The notes: a model not told the origin generated them from the letters alone. DNA of 64,000 bases from Gammaproteobacteria bacterium 42_54_T18 (GCA_002163245.1 MAAL01000095.1:1-64000); one strand, 5' to 3'; shown: positions 17,116 through 26,083, numbered from the stretch's first letter. Program-made: numbers and translations.

Positions 17116-17892
17116 TTAGCCCTGCCAATCCTCTAATCCATAACGTTTCATTATGATTTCTATATCACCAGACTTTTTTAGTGTTTCCATTCTTAAGTCA
17201 AAGTAGCGTATCATTTTTTCGACAGAGTCAGTTTTGGATGCGTCCGGTGTGAATGCCATATAAATTTTAGCAATAGAAACACAGCCAGCAGAGTGGTATT
17301 TGTTAAAGACTCCTTGTTCATTCATTTCGTATACGGTTGAATTGTAAGTGAAGATAAACGTATCAAGTCTATCTGCTTCAAGTTTTTTAATGCTCTTCTT
17401 GATGTAGGTATCGTTGTAAGGCAAAAATCCAAATTGCTTTTTATTTTTATTCATATATTCGTTCAACTCTTCAATAGATGTGTCTTTTGCGACGCCTATT
17501 TTTAGTCCTTTCAGTGAAGTTAACCCGGTGTATTGCCAGCTAGATTCTTTTTTTGTGAAGAAACACATTCTTTGAATACCTATTGCGTGTTTCGGGAATA
17601 ATAAGTTTGGGGTCTCAGCCTTGGCGGGGGAAAGTAATGCGTGGTTTTCTCCATCTTCTACTAGCTTAATTGCTCGGGTCCATGGGTAGTTCTCTGTAGA
17701 CAATACATAAGGGCTATTTTCAAATACTTTTTGTACCGTTTCTATTACATACCCTGGAAGTTTTCCTTTGGGACATATTTGAGGGCACCAATCAATGGTG
17801 CTTATTTTCAGCGATTCAGCCTTAACGAAAGAGGATGAAACGGATAGAGCTAGGATAACGACAATATTTTTTATCGAATTAGTTATGTTCAT
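17116..17892 (-). CDS. Periplasmic solute-binding protein, family 3-like
   Basis: 258 aa. Signal peptide ends near residue 25 (SSFVKAES). The body has the two-lobe amino-acid-binding layout (ISTIDWCPQICP at the start, GLTSLKGLKIGVAKDTS at the hinge). These family-3-like proteins are common in marine gammaproteobacteria as orphans. No permease or ATPase is adjacent, so a sensory or unlinked transport role is possible. It ends 298 bp after the converging WxDW gene. Confidence 0.8.
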   Translation of the reverse strand: MNITNSIKNIVVILALSVSSSFVKAESLKISTIDWCPQICPKGKLPGYVIETVQKVFENSPYVLSTENYPWTRAIKLVEDGENHALLSPAKAETPNLLFPKHAIGIQRMCFFTKKESSWQYTGLTSLKGLKIGVAKDTSIEELNEYMNKNKKQFGFLPYNDTYIKKSIKKLEADRLDTFIFTYNSTVYEMNEQGVFNKYHSAGCVSIAKIYMAFTPDASKTDSVEKMIRYFDLRMETLKKSGDIEIIMKRYGLEDWQG

Positions 17893-18311
17893 AATAATAT
17901 CTCCATAACGTATACGATACCTTGTGAAGGGCTTTGGCTGAAACTTTGGCAGAAGAATCTACGACTGACTACTTTATAAAATAGGTCAATTAAAAAGGTC
18001 TGTAAATACTGTGGTGATATATGAGATGGCGAGTGTCTGTTTGTCTTTGAATGAATGCACTTTTAGATTGTGATTAGATCCGTATGTAAACAATCATTTA
18101 ATTAATGTTGATGTTCGCTTTTTTATACGATATTGTGCATTTTCGAACTGCAGTTTGGTACCGTCGTGCTTATTGCGTTATAAGTTACTTTCCGCGATAT
18201 CCCCAATCGCTTTTGTAGATAGTGGCTTTATTTAACCCGATACGGAGATCAACCCTAAGAGGGTTTGTTCAATGATGAACTCTAATAAAAATAATAACAA
18301 AGAGGTTATCA
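17893..18311. other. 419-bp divergent promoter region
   Basis: AT-rich region between the solute-binding gene (minus) and the phospholipase-like gene (plus). No ORF is credible. A small hairpin (AACCCTAAGAGGGTT) lies about 45 bp before the plus-strand start and AGAGG supplies its ribosome site. I found no clear sigma-70 match to name. Confidence 0.4.
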
Positions 18312-19754
18312 ATGAAAAGAATCTTACCTTTGATTGGTGCGGCTGGAATTGCAGCGATGATAGCAAATCCAGCTTCAGCTTTTCAGCAAATTACGCATAA
18401 GCGTATTGCAATTGATGCGATTAATTATATGAAAGCGCATCCAGATACCACTAACTATGCAGCACTTGAAAACGCAGTGACCGCTGCTGGGTACACAATC
18501 GATCAGTTTGCAGAAACCGTTGGCCAAGGTGCTTTTGATGTAGATGATTTTCAGGATACCTTTATATGCGGCGCTATCACTGGGGATTGTGTTTACTCTC
18601 CGGTGTTTAATGCAGGGGCATCTATTGCTCAATACACGAGCTATTGGCACTTTCAAAATCATACTCGGGGTGGCGATGCTCATGGTAATGATTTGGGTGG
18701 TTATAACTATGATTTGCTAACGGTGTGGGGAGTGATTGATGATCTCGCGGCGACATGGTTGGTCAACGATCATTTGGATGATGGAAATGGTGGAATGACA
18801 GGGTTTTGTTATTGGTTCTTGGGTTGCTCAGAAGATTCAGAATATAACTCTTATGGCATAACTGAAGCGAACTACCGCCAAGGCTCATATTCGACGAAAG
18901 GCATGTATGAGGATTTTCAGGATATTCCGTTTCAGCCCATTGATAATTTGGGTAACTATTGGTATTCGCAATTTCTAAACAGTCCTACAGCACAAACACT
19001 GGGTTTTGTTTTGCACACAACGGATTTATTACAGCCGCATCATACATGGACGACATCGGATTTAAATCACTCCGGTTGGGAGTCGTGGGTTGCTGATTAT
19101 TATGATAGTGAAAACTTGAATGCGGATGATAAAGTAACGGAAGCTTTGGCAAGTTTTACCCCTATTGATGCTGATGCAACAGACATTAGGCCATTACTAA
19201 CCGAAGGTGGTTCGATATCCTATTCATTGGGGGGGGCGGTGTTAAATACAACAGATCATAATGCGCGTCGAGAAGTGGCTAATGTTGTCGTTCCTCATGC
19301 GATCGCAATGGCAATTAATATTTTTAACCATGCCGCAGATAAAATGTCGACCAATGCATCAGGAGAACTACGGGAGAAGCGTGCCGGCCTTTGTATGAAC
19401 TTATGGGGTGGTGTAGCGAAAAATGGGGCTGATGTCCGTTTACACAGCTGCTCAAATAGTGCGAATGAGCAGTGGCAATATGAGTCTTCTACAGGGTTGA
19501 TTCGGAGTACTTTGAACACGAATTACTGCCTTGATATGGCTGGTGGACAGGTATCCAATGGCGGCAATGTCCAAGTGTGGAGTTGTATCGCAGGGCATAA
19601 CAACATGACCTGGGATATTGTGGGTGACACGATTCGTCCTCGTGTTAATCATGGGATTGCGATTGATGCTTATGGAACTCGTAGCGGTAATAATATCGGG
19701 TTATGGTCAGTACATGGCGGTAGTAATCAGTCTTGGACAGTTGAAGGTATCTAG
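18312..19754 (+). CDS. Zinc phospholipase C/P1-nuclease-fold protein with ricin-B lectin domain
   Basis: 480 aa. Signal peptide ends at NPASA (about residue 23). Residues about 24-345 resemble the all-helical zinc-dependent phospholipase C/S1-P1 fold: THKRIAIDAINYM near the N-terminus, a central HFQNHTRGGDAH, and LHTTDLLQPHHTW, with the His/Asp set expected for metal binding. Residues about 355-480 are a ricin-type beta-trefoil with three QxW-like repeats (NEQWQYE, NMTWDIV, NQSWTVE). It is presumably secreted; lipid or nucleotide substrate is not decided by sequence. Carbohydrate binding by the lectin part is inferred. Confidence 0.75.
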   Translation: MKRILPLIGAAGIAAMIANPASAFQQITHKRIAIDAINYMKAHPDTTNYAALENAVTAAGYTIDQFAETVGQGAFDVDDFQDTFICGAITGDCVYSPVFNAGASIAQYTSYWHFQNHTRGGDAHGNDLGGYNYDLLTVWGVIDDLAATWLVNDHLDDGNGGMTGFCYWFLGCSEDSEYNSYGITEANYRQGSYSTKGMYEDFQDIPFQPIDNLGNYWYSQFLNSPTAQTLGFVLHTTDLLQPHHTWTTSDLNHSGWESWVADYYDSENLNADDKVTEALASFTPIDADATDIRPLLTEGGSISYSLGGAVLNTTDHNARREVANVVVPHAIAMAINIFNHAADKMSTNASGELREKRAGLCMNLWGGVAKNGADVRLHSCSNSANEQWQYESSTGLIRSTLNTNYCLDMAGGQVSNGGNVQVWSCIAGHNNMTWDIVGDTIRPRVNHGIAIDAYGTRSGNNIGLWSVHGGSNQSWTVEGI

Positions 19755-19762
19755 TATCTATT

Positions 19763-19809
19763 GATCGGTATAAAAAACGCACAAAGTATCCAAGTTTTTT
19801 ATACCGATC
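19763..19809. terminator. Long inverted repeat after the phospholipase-like gene
   Basis: Perfect 15-bp arms (GATCGGTATAAAAAA and its complement) separated by 17 nt, starting 9 bp after the stop. The T6 run lies inside the right arm. Probable transcription terminator. Confidence 0.6.
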
Positions 19810-19856
19810 CTATTGTAGGTTGGCACCTCATTGCAGTTTAGGAGTAAAGGTGTTTT

Positions 19857-21215
19857 ATGGTTATAAATAAATTTTTATTGAGCCTCTTTATTATTGTTTG
19901 TTCTTCTGTGGTAGCGCATGCATCGGTGCATTATCAATCGAAGGATGTTGGGACTATTGCTCAAATCAATGACTTTAAAATCTCAGTTGCTAGTGCAGAT
20001 TTGATTTTTGAAGTGACCAAGCGAGGTGATAGCTCAATTACCAAGGAAGGATTGATTAGAGGGTTGATCGAAAACTATGTGTTTGCTAGAGAGGCAGAGC
20101 GTGAATTTGGCGCAAAGATTCTTGTTGAAAAAACTAAGGTGGCTTTTGCAAATCAAGTGCATTTGGATCGTGATTTCGTAAAAACGTTTCTTCAACGTTA
20201 CCATGATGATATCCAACGTAGCATTAAGAAATTACCAACAAGAAACTTAACGTCATTAATCCAACAACCCTTTAGGCTTGATGCCGTTGAATTTAAACAA
20301 ACAACGGCGTTAGAAGGTTCGTTAGAGCACATATTGACTAAACAACAAGTCGAACGGGCAAAGCAACTGATATTGATGACGTATCAGCTTCCGAAAAAAC
20401 GCAGTATCGATACGGTATCGCTTTGGGATATTTATAGTCGTCAGAATTTGCAAGGGCGTATTGCGCTTCATCAGCAAAATAGAACTTTTCTGGAAAAACA
20501 AACCAGTGAGTACTTGTTAGAAAGGTATATTCATTATTGGGCATACAATGAATCGGGGCTCTCAAAGAATGATGTCGATGCTTTGGTGGAGATGTTTAAA
20601 GACCGCTTTTTAAAGAAACAGTATTTGGTGCGAAAAGGGCTACTGGTTGATATGCACCATCAAAATGCGCAGCAAACAGTGAAGGCACGAGAAGTTACTA
20701 AACAAGAGATTCTAGAATACTATCAGCAGCATAAAGCAGAATTTCAGATTGTAGAAAAGGTGAAGGCACGTCATATTCGGTTAGATAGTCAGGAATTAGC
20801 AGATCGAGTGTATAAAGAAGTGGTTAATGGGTTGTCGTTTGATGCTGCCGTGACGCGTTATTCGATCAGTGAAGATAAGAGTCTTCCTGTTCCCGGTGAT
20901 TTGGGGTGGATTAAGAATAAAGATAAACGCTCATCCTGGTTGAAAGGTGTGGCATTTATTCAGACAGAAAATATCATATCGAAACCGTTTAGAAGTCCAC
21001 AAAAGGGCGGTCAGCCGATTTATTGGGAAATAATTCTAGTTGAAAATAAAGTTATTGGTTATCAAGCTCCCGATAGTGAAGGTGTACGTTATGAAGCGTC
21101 ACGTCATATTGCAAAGAGAAAAATGGCCGAAGAGTTTGAGGTTACACGACGTCAGCTATTGGATTCTGCAAGTATCAAAATAAATCAGACGTTGTTGGGT
21201 GGCCATGTTTATTAA
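19857..21215 (+). CDS. Parvulin-type peptidyl-prolyl isomerase (PpiC domain)
   Basis: 452 aa. Signal peptide ends around residue 22 (VVAHAS). A SurA-N-like helical region occupies about 30-270. A parvulin domain covers about 285-400, recognisable by VKARHIRLDS, FDAAVTRYS and PGDLGWIKN. Such periplasmic isomerases assist folding of exported proteins. AGGAG lies 12 nt before the ATG. It precedes a membrane-anchored coiled-coil gene with an 11-bp overlap. A role in folding the upstream secreted hydrolase is a guess. Confidence 0.8.
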   Translation: MVINKFLLSLFIIVCSSVVAHASVHYQSKDVGTIAQINDFKISVASADLIFEVTKRGDSSITKEGLIRGLIENYVFAREAEREFGAKILVEKTKVAFANQVHLDRDFVKTFLQRYHDDIQRSIKKLPTRNLTSLIQQPFRLDAVEFKQTTALEGSLEHILTKQQVERAKQLILMTYQLPKKRSIDTVSLWDIYSRQNLQGRIALHQQNRTFLEKQTSEYLLERYIHYWAYNESGLSKNDVDALVEMFKDRFLKKQYLVRKGLLVDMHHQNAQQTVKAREVTKQEILEYYQQHKAEFQIVEKVKARHIRLDSQELADRVYKEVVNGLSFDAAVTRYSISEDKSLPVPGDLGWIKNKDKRSSWLKGVAFIQTENIISKPFRSPQKGGQPIYWEIILVENKVIGYQAPDSEGVRYEASRHIAKRKMAEEFEVTRRQLLDSASIKINQTLLGGHVY

Positions 21216-21813
21216 AGATAATACCAAGATAATCATTGCATTTGTTACTGTAAGTTTTATTGGAGGGTTGTCTTTTTATTTTCTTCGGGGAGGTGAATAC
21301 GCTATTAAAGAGAGTGCAGGTCAACAGGTAACAAAAAGACCAGTACCGAAAAAAACGCAGAAAATTCCTGTTGTAGTAAAAAAACATAGTGTGCACGTTG
21401 CTAGTACCGTTGATGATGCAGGCAGTATAAGAGAGGGTGATATGGCCCCCGTTGATAGTATTCCTACGGAGCCTGTACAAGTGCCACTAAATTCTCTTGC
21501 TGATGCTCGAATCAATGGGGATCCTCGAACGCCGCCGATAGTACGCTCTACCATTGAACGAGAAATGCCGACGCCTGATGAACTGGCTGACCCCGAGCTT
21601 TATCAGGAGTATGAAACCCGCCAAAATCAGAAGGTATATCGGTCTTTTTATAATGCATCGAAAAATAAACTAATAGAAATGGAAGCGTTAATGGAAAAGG
21701 CGCGATCTCAGGGGGTGCCTGAAGATAAGCTTCTTGAGGGTGAAGAGAAAATTGCTAAGATGAAAGCAATGCGAGAAAAATTAGCCCAGACATATGATGA
21801 CATAGCGGACTAA
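21205..21813 (+). CDS. Membrane-anchored coiled-coil protein of unknown function
   Basis: 202 aa from an ATG inside the end of the parvulin gene. One N-terminal transmembrane helix (about 8-27), a proline- and valine-rich linker to residue 130, then a charged helix (about 140-200; KNKLIEMEALMEKARSQG). Probably anchored in the inner membrane and facing the periplasm. The coupling to the parvulin gene suggests a shared function. I do not recognise the family. The last six codons form one arm of a terminator-like inverted repeat. Confidence 0.65.
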   Translation: MFIKDNTKIIIAFVTVSFIGGLSFYFLRGGEYAIKESAGQQVTKRPVPKKTQKIPVVVKKHSVHVASTVDDAGSIREGDMAPVDSIPTEPVQVPLNSLADARINGDPRTPPIVRSTIEREMPTPDELADPELYQEYETRQNQKVYRSFYNASKNKLIEMEALMEKARSQGVPEDKLLEGEEKIAKMKAMREKLAQTYDDIAD

Positions 21814-21839
21814 CGGTTGATATGTCATCATATGTCTGG
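21786..21839. terminator. 19-bp perfect hairpin spanning the gene end
   Basis: Arms at 21786-21804 and 21821-21839 (CCAGACATATGATGACATA and complement) with a 16-nt loop that holds the TAA stop. CCTTTTGC follows. Probably a terminator between convergent genes. Confidence 0.65.
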
Positions 21840-21861
21840 CCTTTTGCAGACAGGAATAGGC

Positions 21862-22848
21862 TTATCGTTTTTTTATACCAACAGGAATAGGTATTCTGTG
21901 TTTTTGCATGTAATTGGATGATAAATTCCAATCTTCATAATACGTACCAAAGGCTTGGTCCCAAAGAGAAAACAGCGCACCGTGATTTACCAGGTAACCG
22001 CGAGGGCAGTGATGTAATTTATGGGCGTGATTGTCCATAAAGAAAAAGCGCAACAGCCCAATGTTTACTGTGTGATTTGCATGGTGGGTTGCTTGTAGCA
22101 TCAGTACTAAGCTGTAAGTGATAAGGATGGAAGATAAATCCAACCCTAAGCATGCTCCTATGATGGCAAGTGGTACCTGAAAGCCGGTAATCGCAGTGTC
22201 CCAGAATGAACTAACGTTGCCTCGCAAAAAATCCAATACTTCAACGGAATGGTGAGCAACGTGAACCTTTCTAAAGGTTTTGCTGACGATATTTTTACCT
22301 TTGCCGTGATTTAAAAAACGATGGCTCCCGTAATAGGCAAGGTCGGTAAGCATAACCGCAGTAAAAATCGTTAACCAAGATGATTTTGTTGTAACGTAAT
22401 CTAGTGTTGTTGGCAGTACTTCTGTGAAAAGTGTACTTAAGGCAAACCAGCCACTGACAACAACTATGCTTCCGCAAATAACGCCTTTAATAAATACTAA
22501 CGACATTCCTTCTAGCCATGCCTGGAGCGATCGTGGAGCAAGTTCTACGGAGGGGTGTTTTTCTTCAAGTTGAATGATAAGCCATAGGTTAAGGCCGCTG
22601 AGAACAATAAATGAACCTAGTATGAGCTCTAAGGAGCGACCAAATAAGATAAGGATTAACGTAAAAATAACAGCGGGCCCTAGATGCACCATTAGCCCCA
22701 TGGAGATAGATAAAATTTGCTCAGAAGGTATACCGGCCCTAATACCTTTAACGGTTAGGCGTGAGCGTTGGCGAAGCTTGGGGACTAGTCCAAGGCGGGT
22801 ATCGCTTTTTGAGGTGTGAACGTGTGTTACGTCTATGGCAGACATCAT
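21862..22848 (-). CDS. Sterol desaturase/fatty acid hydroxylase family membrane protein
   Basis: 328 aa from the preferred ATG (a second ATG follows at once; the frame extends 32 codons upstream without support). Several membrane helices and the di-iron histidine clusters of the superfamily are present: HRFLNH, HVAHHS, HHANH and HAHKLHH. It oxidises a lipid or sterol-like substrate in the inner membrane. A perfect inverted repeat (22880-22910) lies just upstream, and a TetR gene lies next upstream on the same strand. That regulator is the likely controller. Confidence 0.85.
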   Translation of the reverse strand: MMSAIDVTHVHTSKSDTRLGLVPKLRQRSRLTVKGIRAGIPSEQILSISMGLMVHLGPAVIFTLILILFGRSLELILGSFIVLSGLNLWLIIQLEEKHPSVELAPRSLQAWLEGMSLVFIKGVICGSIVVVSGWFALSTLFTEVLPTTLDYVTTKSSWLTIFTAVMLTDLAYYGSHRFLNHGKGKNIVSKTFRKVHVAHHSVEVLDFLRGNVSSFWDTAITGFQVPLAIIGACLGLDLSSILITYSLVLMLQATHHANHTVNIGLLRFFFMDNHAHKLHHCPRGYLVNHGALFSLWDQAFGTYYEDWNLSSNYMQKHRIPIPVGIKKR

Positions 22849-22879
22849 TGATCTCGGTGTTGTTTCTATTTTAAGGTGT

Positions 22880-22910
22880 CTACTGACCAATTTCTTATAA
22901 TGGTCAGTAG
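22880..22910. promoter_or_regulatory. Inverted repeat, probable TetR operator of the hydroxylase gene
   Basis: Perfect 10-bp arms CTACTGACCA/TGGTCAGTAG with an 11-nt spacer, 32 bp upstream of the hydroxylase start. The spacer holds a TATAAG-like -10 on the minus strand. The TACTGACCAA part recurs as TACCGACCAA before the TetR gene. Confidence 0.6.
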
Positions 22911-23018
22911 CGGGGTATTTTGAACAAAAAACACACAAAATCAAGGGTGAAATGAGGCAACTTGAGGAGGTTGGAAGTATTTTGAAAGTTAATCTACGGA
23001 ATACTACTGGGCGAGTCT

Positions 23019-23615
23019 TTAGCTCCAGCCCTTGATTAAGCTATGAATAAGCGCAGTAATACGTGCTTTCATTTGCTTTGGAGGCAATATAGGAGAGCCA
23101 ATGTTTGTGCCGAGAGCTGCACCATGAGCGCAGCTTAAGACTAATTTTGCAGCATCTTCGATGTTTAGAGATTGAGATGGAAGGGTTATTTCACCTCGTT
23201 GCTGAGCGTTATTTAACACCGTTGAGTAGAGATCTAAAGATTGTTGAGTGTGATCTTTTAGAATGTTTTGAGCGTACCCCCGTGAGGAGTTAATCAGCTC
23301 AATCATGGGCTTAGGTTTATAGAGTGCTAGGGAGAAAGACTCCACCAACATGCAGGTCAGTTTTATGGTGGTGTTTGATTGTGTTTCACTGGCGGCTTTT
23401 ATGGCCGCTAAAGGTGCTTCAAGAGATTGAAAAACGACGGCTTCAAACAGAGCATCTTTAGTTGGAAAATAGACATAAAGTGCCGCTTTTGAAACGCCAA
23501 TAGCGTTAGCGACATCGACCATGGCAACTTTTTTATAGCCATATTGATTAACTAATAAGGTTGCCGCTGTGATGATTTCGGCTTTGCGTTCTTCGGGTGC
23601 TTTGCGGGTTCGCAT
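23019..23615 (-). CDS. TetR/AcrR family transcriptional regulator
   Basis: 198 aa. N-terminal TetR DNA-binding domain (about 8-55; VANAIGVSKAALYVYFPTK as recognition helix region) and a TetR C-terminal domain of the AefR-like kind (KLVLSCAHGAALG). It lies upstream of the fatty-acid hydroxylase gene on the same strand with 170 bp between them. Shared half-sites in both promoters suggest it controls itself and the hydroxylase. Confidence 0.85.
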   Translation of the reverse strand: MRTRKAPEERKAEIITAATLLVNQYGYKKVAMVDVANAIGVSKAALYVYFPTKDALFEAVVFQSLEAPLAAIKAASETQSNTTIKLTCMLVESFSLALYKPKPMIELINSSRGYAQNILKDHTQQSLDLYSTVLNNAQQRGEITLPSQSLNIEDAAKLVLSCAHGAALGTNIGSPILPPKQMKARITALIHSLIKGWS

Positions 23616-23628
23616 GTAATGTTATCTT

Positions 23629-23638
23629 TACCGACCAA
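23629..23638. promoter_or_regulatory. Operator half-site upstream of the TetR gene
   Basis: TACCGACCAA, 9 of 10 bases identical to TACTGACCAA at 22881-22890, with TGG 2 bp further on. It is 14 bp from the TetR start codon. Confidence 0.4.
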
Positions 23639-23743
23639 AATGGAGAGAGGAGGTAACAATGTACGTAGGGGGGGAATATAGCAAGTCCACCTTTTAATTC
23701 TGTCAATACACACCATCAGAGTCTTGCATAGCGACTTTTATTG

Positions 23744-23938
23744 TCAATTTTCCAGCAATGTCACTCGTGCTTGTTCGGGCTCTCCAGGTAATAGGTTTTT
23801 ACCTCTTTTTAAGGGAGTAACGAGCGCTTTAACGTTACGCTTTTGGTGCAGTAATTCTTGATCAATACCGTAGTTACTAACCCCATGCAGCCAATTGCTA
23901 ACGCGATGTCCACGATGAGATAGCTCGTTTATAGTTAT
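23744..23938 (-). pseudogene. Possible gene remnant without a start codon
   Basis: A minus-strand frame of about 64 codons is bounded by stops on both sides and has no plausible start. Its translation (SHRGHRVSNWLHG, NYGIDQELL, KALVTPLKRGKNLLPGEPEQ) has the look of a real protein end. I cannot name the family. It lies in the gap between the TetR and DUF445 genes and may be what is left of a deleted gene. Confidence 0.3.
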
Positions 23939-24263
23939 TTATTATATGGTTGAGATTTTTTAGAAAAATGGAGGTTAGTGAAAAATAAATACAGAAAGTA
24001 AATGGTTAAACACTGTTCCAAAATGGTGCGACCCCATCAGTTGTTAATTGATGTAGTAATGCTCAAGGGAGACAGTTTTGATTAATGTCGCAATCGCGGG
24101 TGGGAGGATGGTTGTAACATCGGATTTAGTGGCCTGACGTTACGGTCATTTACAAAAAGTAACATTCCGTAATAATTTCTGATGGCTTTTATCTGGAAAA
24201 ATACTATTGTGTGTCCCGCAATGGCGCGTGATCTAGTTTGATTGAGATTAGGGATTGATAAGA
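23939..24263. other. Intergenic region before the DUF445 gene
   Basis: No gene seen in this part of the gap. It is AT-rich, with no strong repeat. A purine-rich AGATTAGGGA lies upstream of the DUF445 start. Confidence 0.4.
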
Positions 24264-25499
24264 ATGGATGTAGTATTTGAATTCTTTAATAATGACGATC
24301 TTTTTTATTTTTTGGTGATTCCCTTTTTTAGCGGTTTTGTCGGTTTGGTGACGAATTATATTGGCATAAAAATGATGTTTGCTCCCATTGAGTTTGTGGG
24401 AATAAAACCTATTTTTGGTTGGCAAGGAATTGTTCCTGCTCGGGCAGGAAAGTTTGCTAGATTACAAATGGAACAAGTAGAGAAAATCATAGATTTCCAA
24501 GAATTGATCCAGCGAATTGACCCCTCAGAAGTCGCCAATATTATTCGGCCAGGCATGAAGGAATTAACCGAAGAGATTATTGATGAGGTTGCTTCAGATA
24601 GTTTTCCTTTGGCCTGGGAAAATACACCGAACTTTATTAAAAATCGTTTTTATAAGCGTTTAGAAAGAGATTTGCCTTCGTTATTCGATAATATTTATAA
24701 TGATGTTCGTGATAATTTCGACTCTATGTTTGATGCTAAAGCGATGGTGATCGATCGTTTAACCAGTGATAAGGCAATATTGGTTGATATGACACATAAA
24801 ACGGTACATAAAGAACTGGGGTTTCTTGTCAAATCGGGCCTTTATTTTGGGTTTTTGTTTGGTATCGTGCAGATGGTTTTTTGGTACCTGTTTCCAGAAG
24901 CGTGGTATGTATTACCCGTGGGCGGTTTTGTTGTTGGTTATTTAACAAATTGGATTGCTGTGAAGCTGATGTTTCATCCGTTAAACCCCAAAAAAATAGG
25001 ACCTTTTACTCTTCATGGTTTATTTTTAAAGAGGAAAGACGAGGTGGCTCGTGATTATGCCAAGTCGATGACAACCTCTGTTCTTAACACCCAGAATATT
25101 GCTGAGTACATATTGAAAGGCAGTGCAGGGGATAAGATTTATGATCTTGTGAATCGGCATATTAAAAAAGCTATCGATAATAGTATGGGATACGGAAAAC
25201 CGTTAGTTTTAGCAACGATTGGAACTCAACGTTACATTGATATGAAAAATTCGGCGGTTGATAGGTTTTCAAATAACTCGATTTCAATGCCCAAGTCAAT
25301 TACCAATGGCCTTGTATACACAGAACAGGCTCTTGATTTAGAAAATGAAATAGAGCTTCAAATGAAAAAGTTTACCCCGCTAGAGTTTGATGGCTTTGTT
25401 CGCCCTGTATTTGAAGAAGATGAATGGATTTTGTACGCAGTGGGTGGTGGGTTAGGATTTCTCGCGGGTTGGGCTCAATTTGTTACAATGTTTTCATAA
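24264..25499 (+). CDS. DUF445 family membrane protein
   Basis: 411 aa from the ATG; a TTG three codons earlier is in frame. Hydrophobic segments at the N-terminus (about 17-38), middle (about 195-230) and C-terminus, with the two repeated family motifs NYIGIKMMFAP and NWIAVKLMFHP that mark the duplicated DUF445/YheB unit. Function is unknown in this family. It stands alone, followed by a strong hairpin. Confidence 0.85.
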   Translation: MDVVFEFFNNDDLFYFLVIPFFSGFVGLVTNYIGIKMMFAPIEFVGIKPIFGWQGIVPARAGKFARLQMEQVEKIIDFQELIQRIDPSEVANIIRPGMKELTEEIIDEVASDSFPLAWENTPNFIKNRFYKRLERDLPSLFDNIYNDVRDNFDSMFDAKAMVIDRLTSDKAILVDMTHKTVHKELGFLVKSGLYFGFLFGIVQMVFWYLFPEAWYVLPVGGFVVGYLTNWIAVKLMFHPLNPKKIGPFTLHGLFLKRKDEVARDYAKSMTTSVLNTQNIAEYILKGSAGDKIYDLVNRHIKKAIDNSMGYGKPLVLATIGTQRYIDMKNSAVDRFSNNSISMPKSITNGLVYTEQALDLENEIELQMKKFTPLEFDGFVRPVFEEDEWILYAVGGGLGFLAGWAQFVTMFS

Positions 25500-25527
25500 T
25501 ACATTCAGAAGTCCTTTTTAATCCTTT

Positions 25528-25573
25528 AACAATAGAAGTTATAACCTGTAAATTGGTTATAACTTCTATTGTT
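25528..25573. terminator. 19-bp perfect hairpin after the DUF445 gene
   Basis: Arms AACAATAGAAGTTATAACC and complement with an 8-nt loop, 28 bp past the stop. There is no clean U-tract. Probably a terminator between convergent genes. Confidence 0.55.
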
Positions 25574-25636
25574 GTCCTGTCTTTTCTCTTGCGTTGTACT
25601 ATTTTTAATTCGAGATTTTAATTCAATAGATCTCAT

Positions 25637-26083
25637 TCAGTATTTCGAATTAGGTAATTCGAAATAGGCATCAAATTCTCCCTCATTTTGTAGTTCGATG
25701 ACCGCAGTGTATGGCAGATGTCTTTTCTGATTGATGGTGATAAGAGCCTGGGGCATATTAATGGAAATAGGACCGATGGTGTGGCGTTGGATTTTGTCAG
25801 ACCACGAAATGGTGATTTGATTGTTTTCATAGGTTCGTTCTCTAAACCCGTTGGAGCAGAAGGAGTCAGCAAGAATCATATTGCAGGTGAATAGCCCCTT
25901 TAGCTTTTCCACGCGTATTTCTACATTTTTAACATCTGTTTGTGTTAGATTTTTGACAACTAAGTTATCGATAGAGGATCTGTTGTCAGAGGAGTTGGAT
26001 ATTGAGCAAGCCGAGATGCCCATAATGGATAAACAAATAGCGAGAGATGGAAAGAAGATAGGTGATGCAATAAGGTATTTCAT
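25637..26083 (-). CDS. Small lipoprotein of unknown function
   Basis: 148 aa from the ATG; a GTG nine codons upstream is less likely because it would put the signal too deep. Lipobox ISAC at about residue 26. The mature part is a small beta-rich domain with one Cys pair (CNMILADSFC). I do not recognise the family. It is read divergently from the TolC fusion gene. Confidence 0.6.
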   Translation of the reverse strand: MKYLIASPIFFPSLAICLSIMGISACSISNSSDNRSSIDNLVVKNLTQTDVKNVEIRVEKLKGLFTCNMILADSFCSNGFRERTYENNQITISWSDKIQRHTIGPISINMPQALITINQKRHLPYTAVIELQNEGEFDAYFELPNSKY

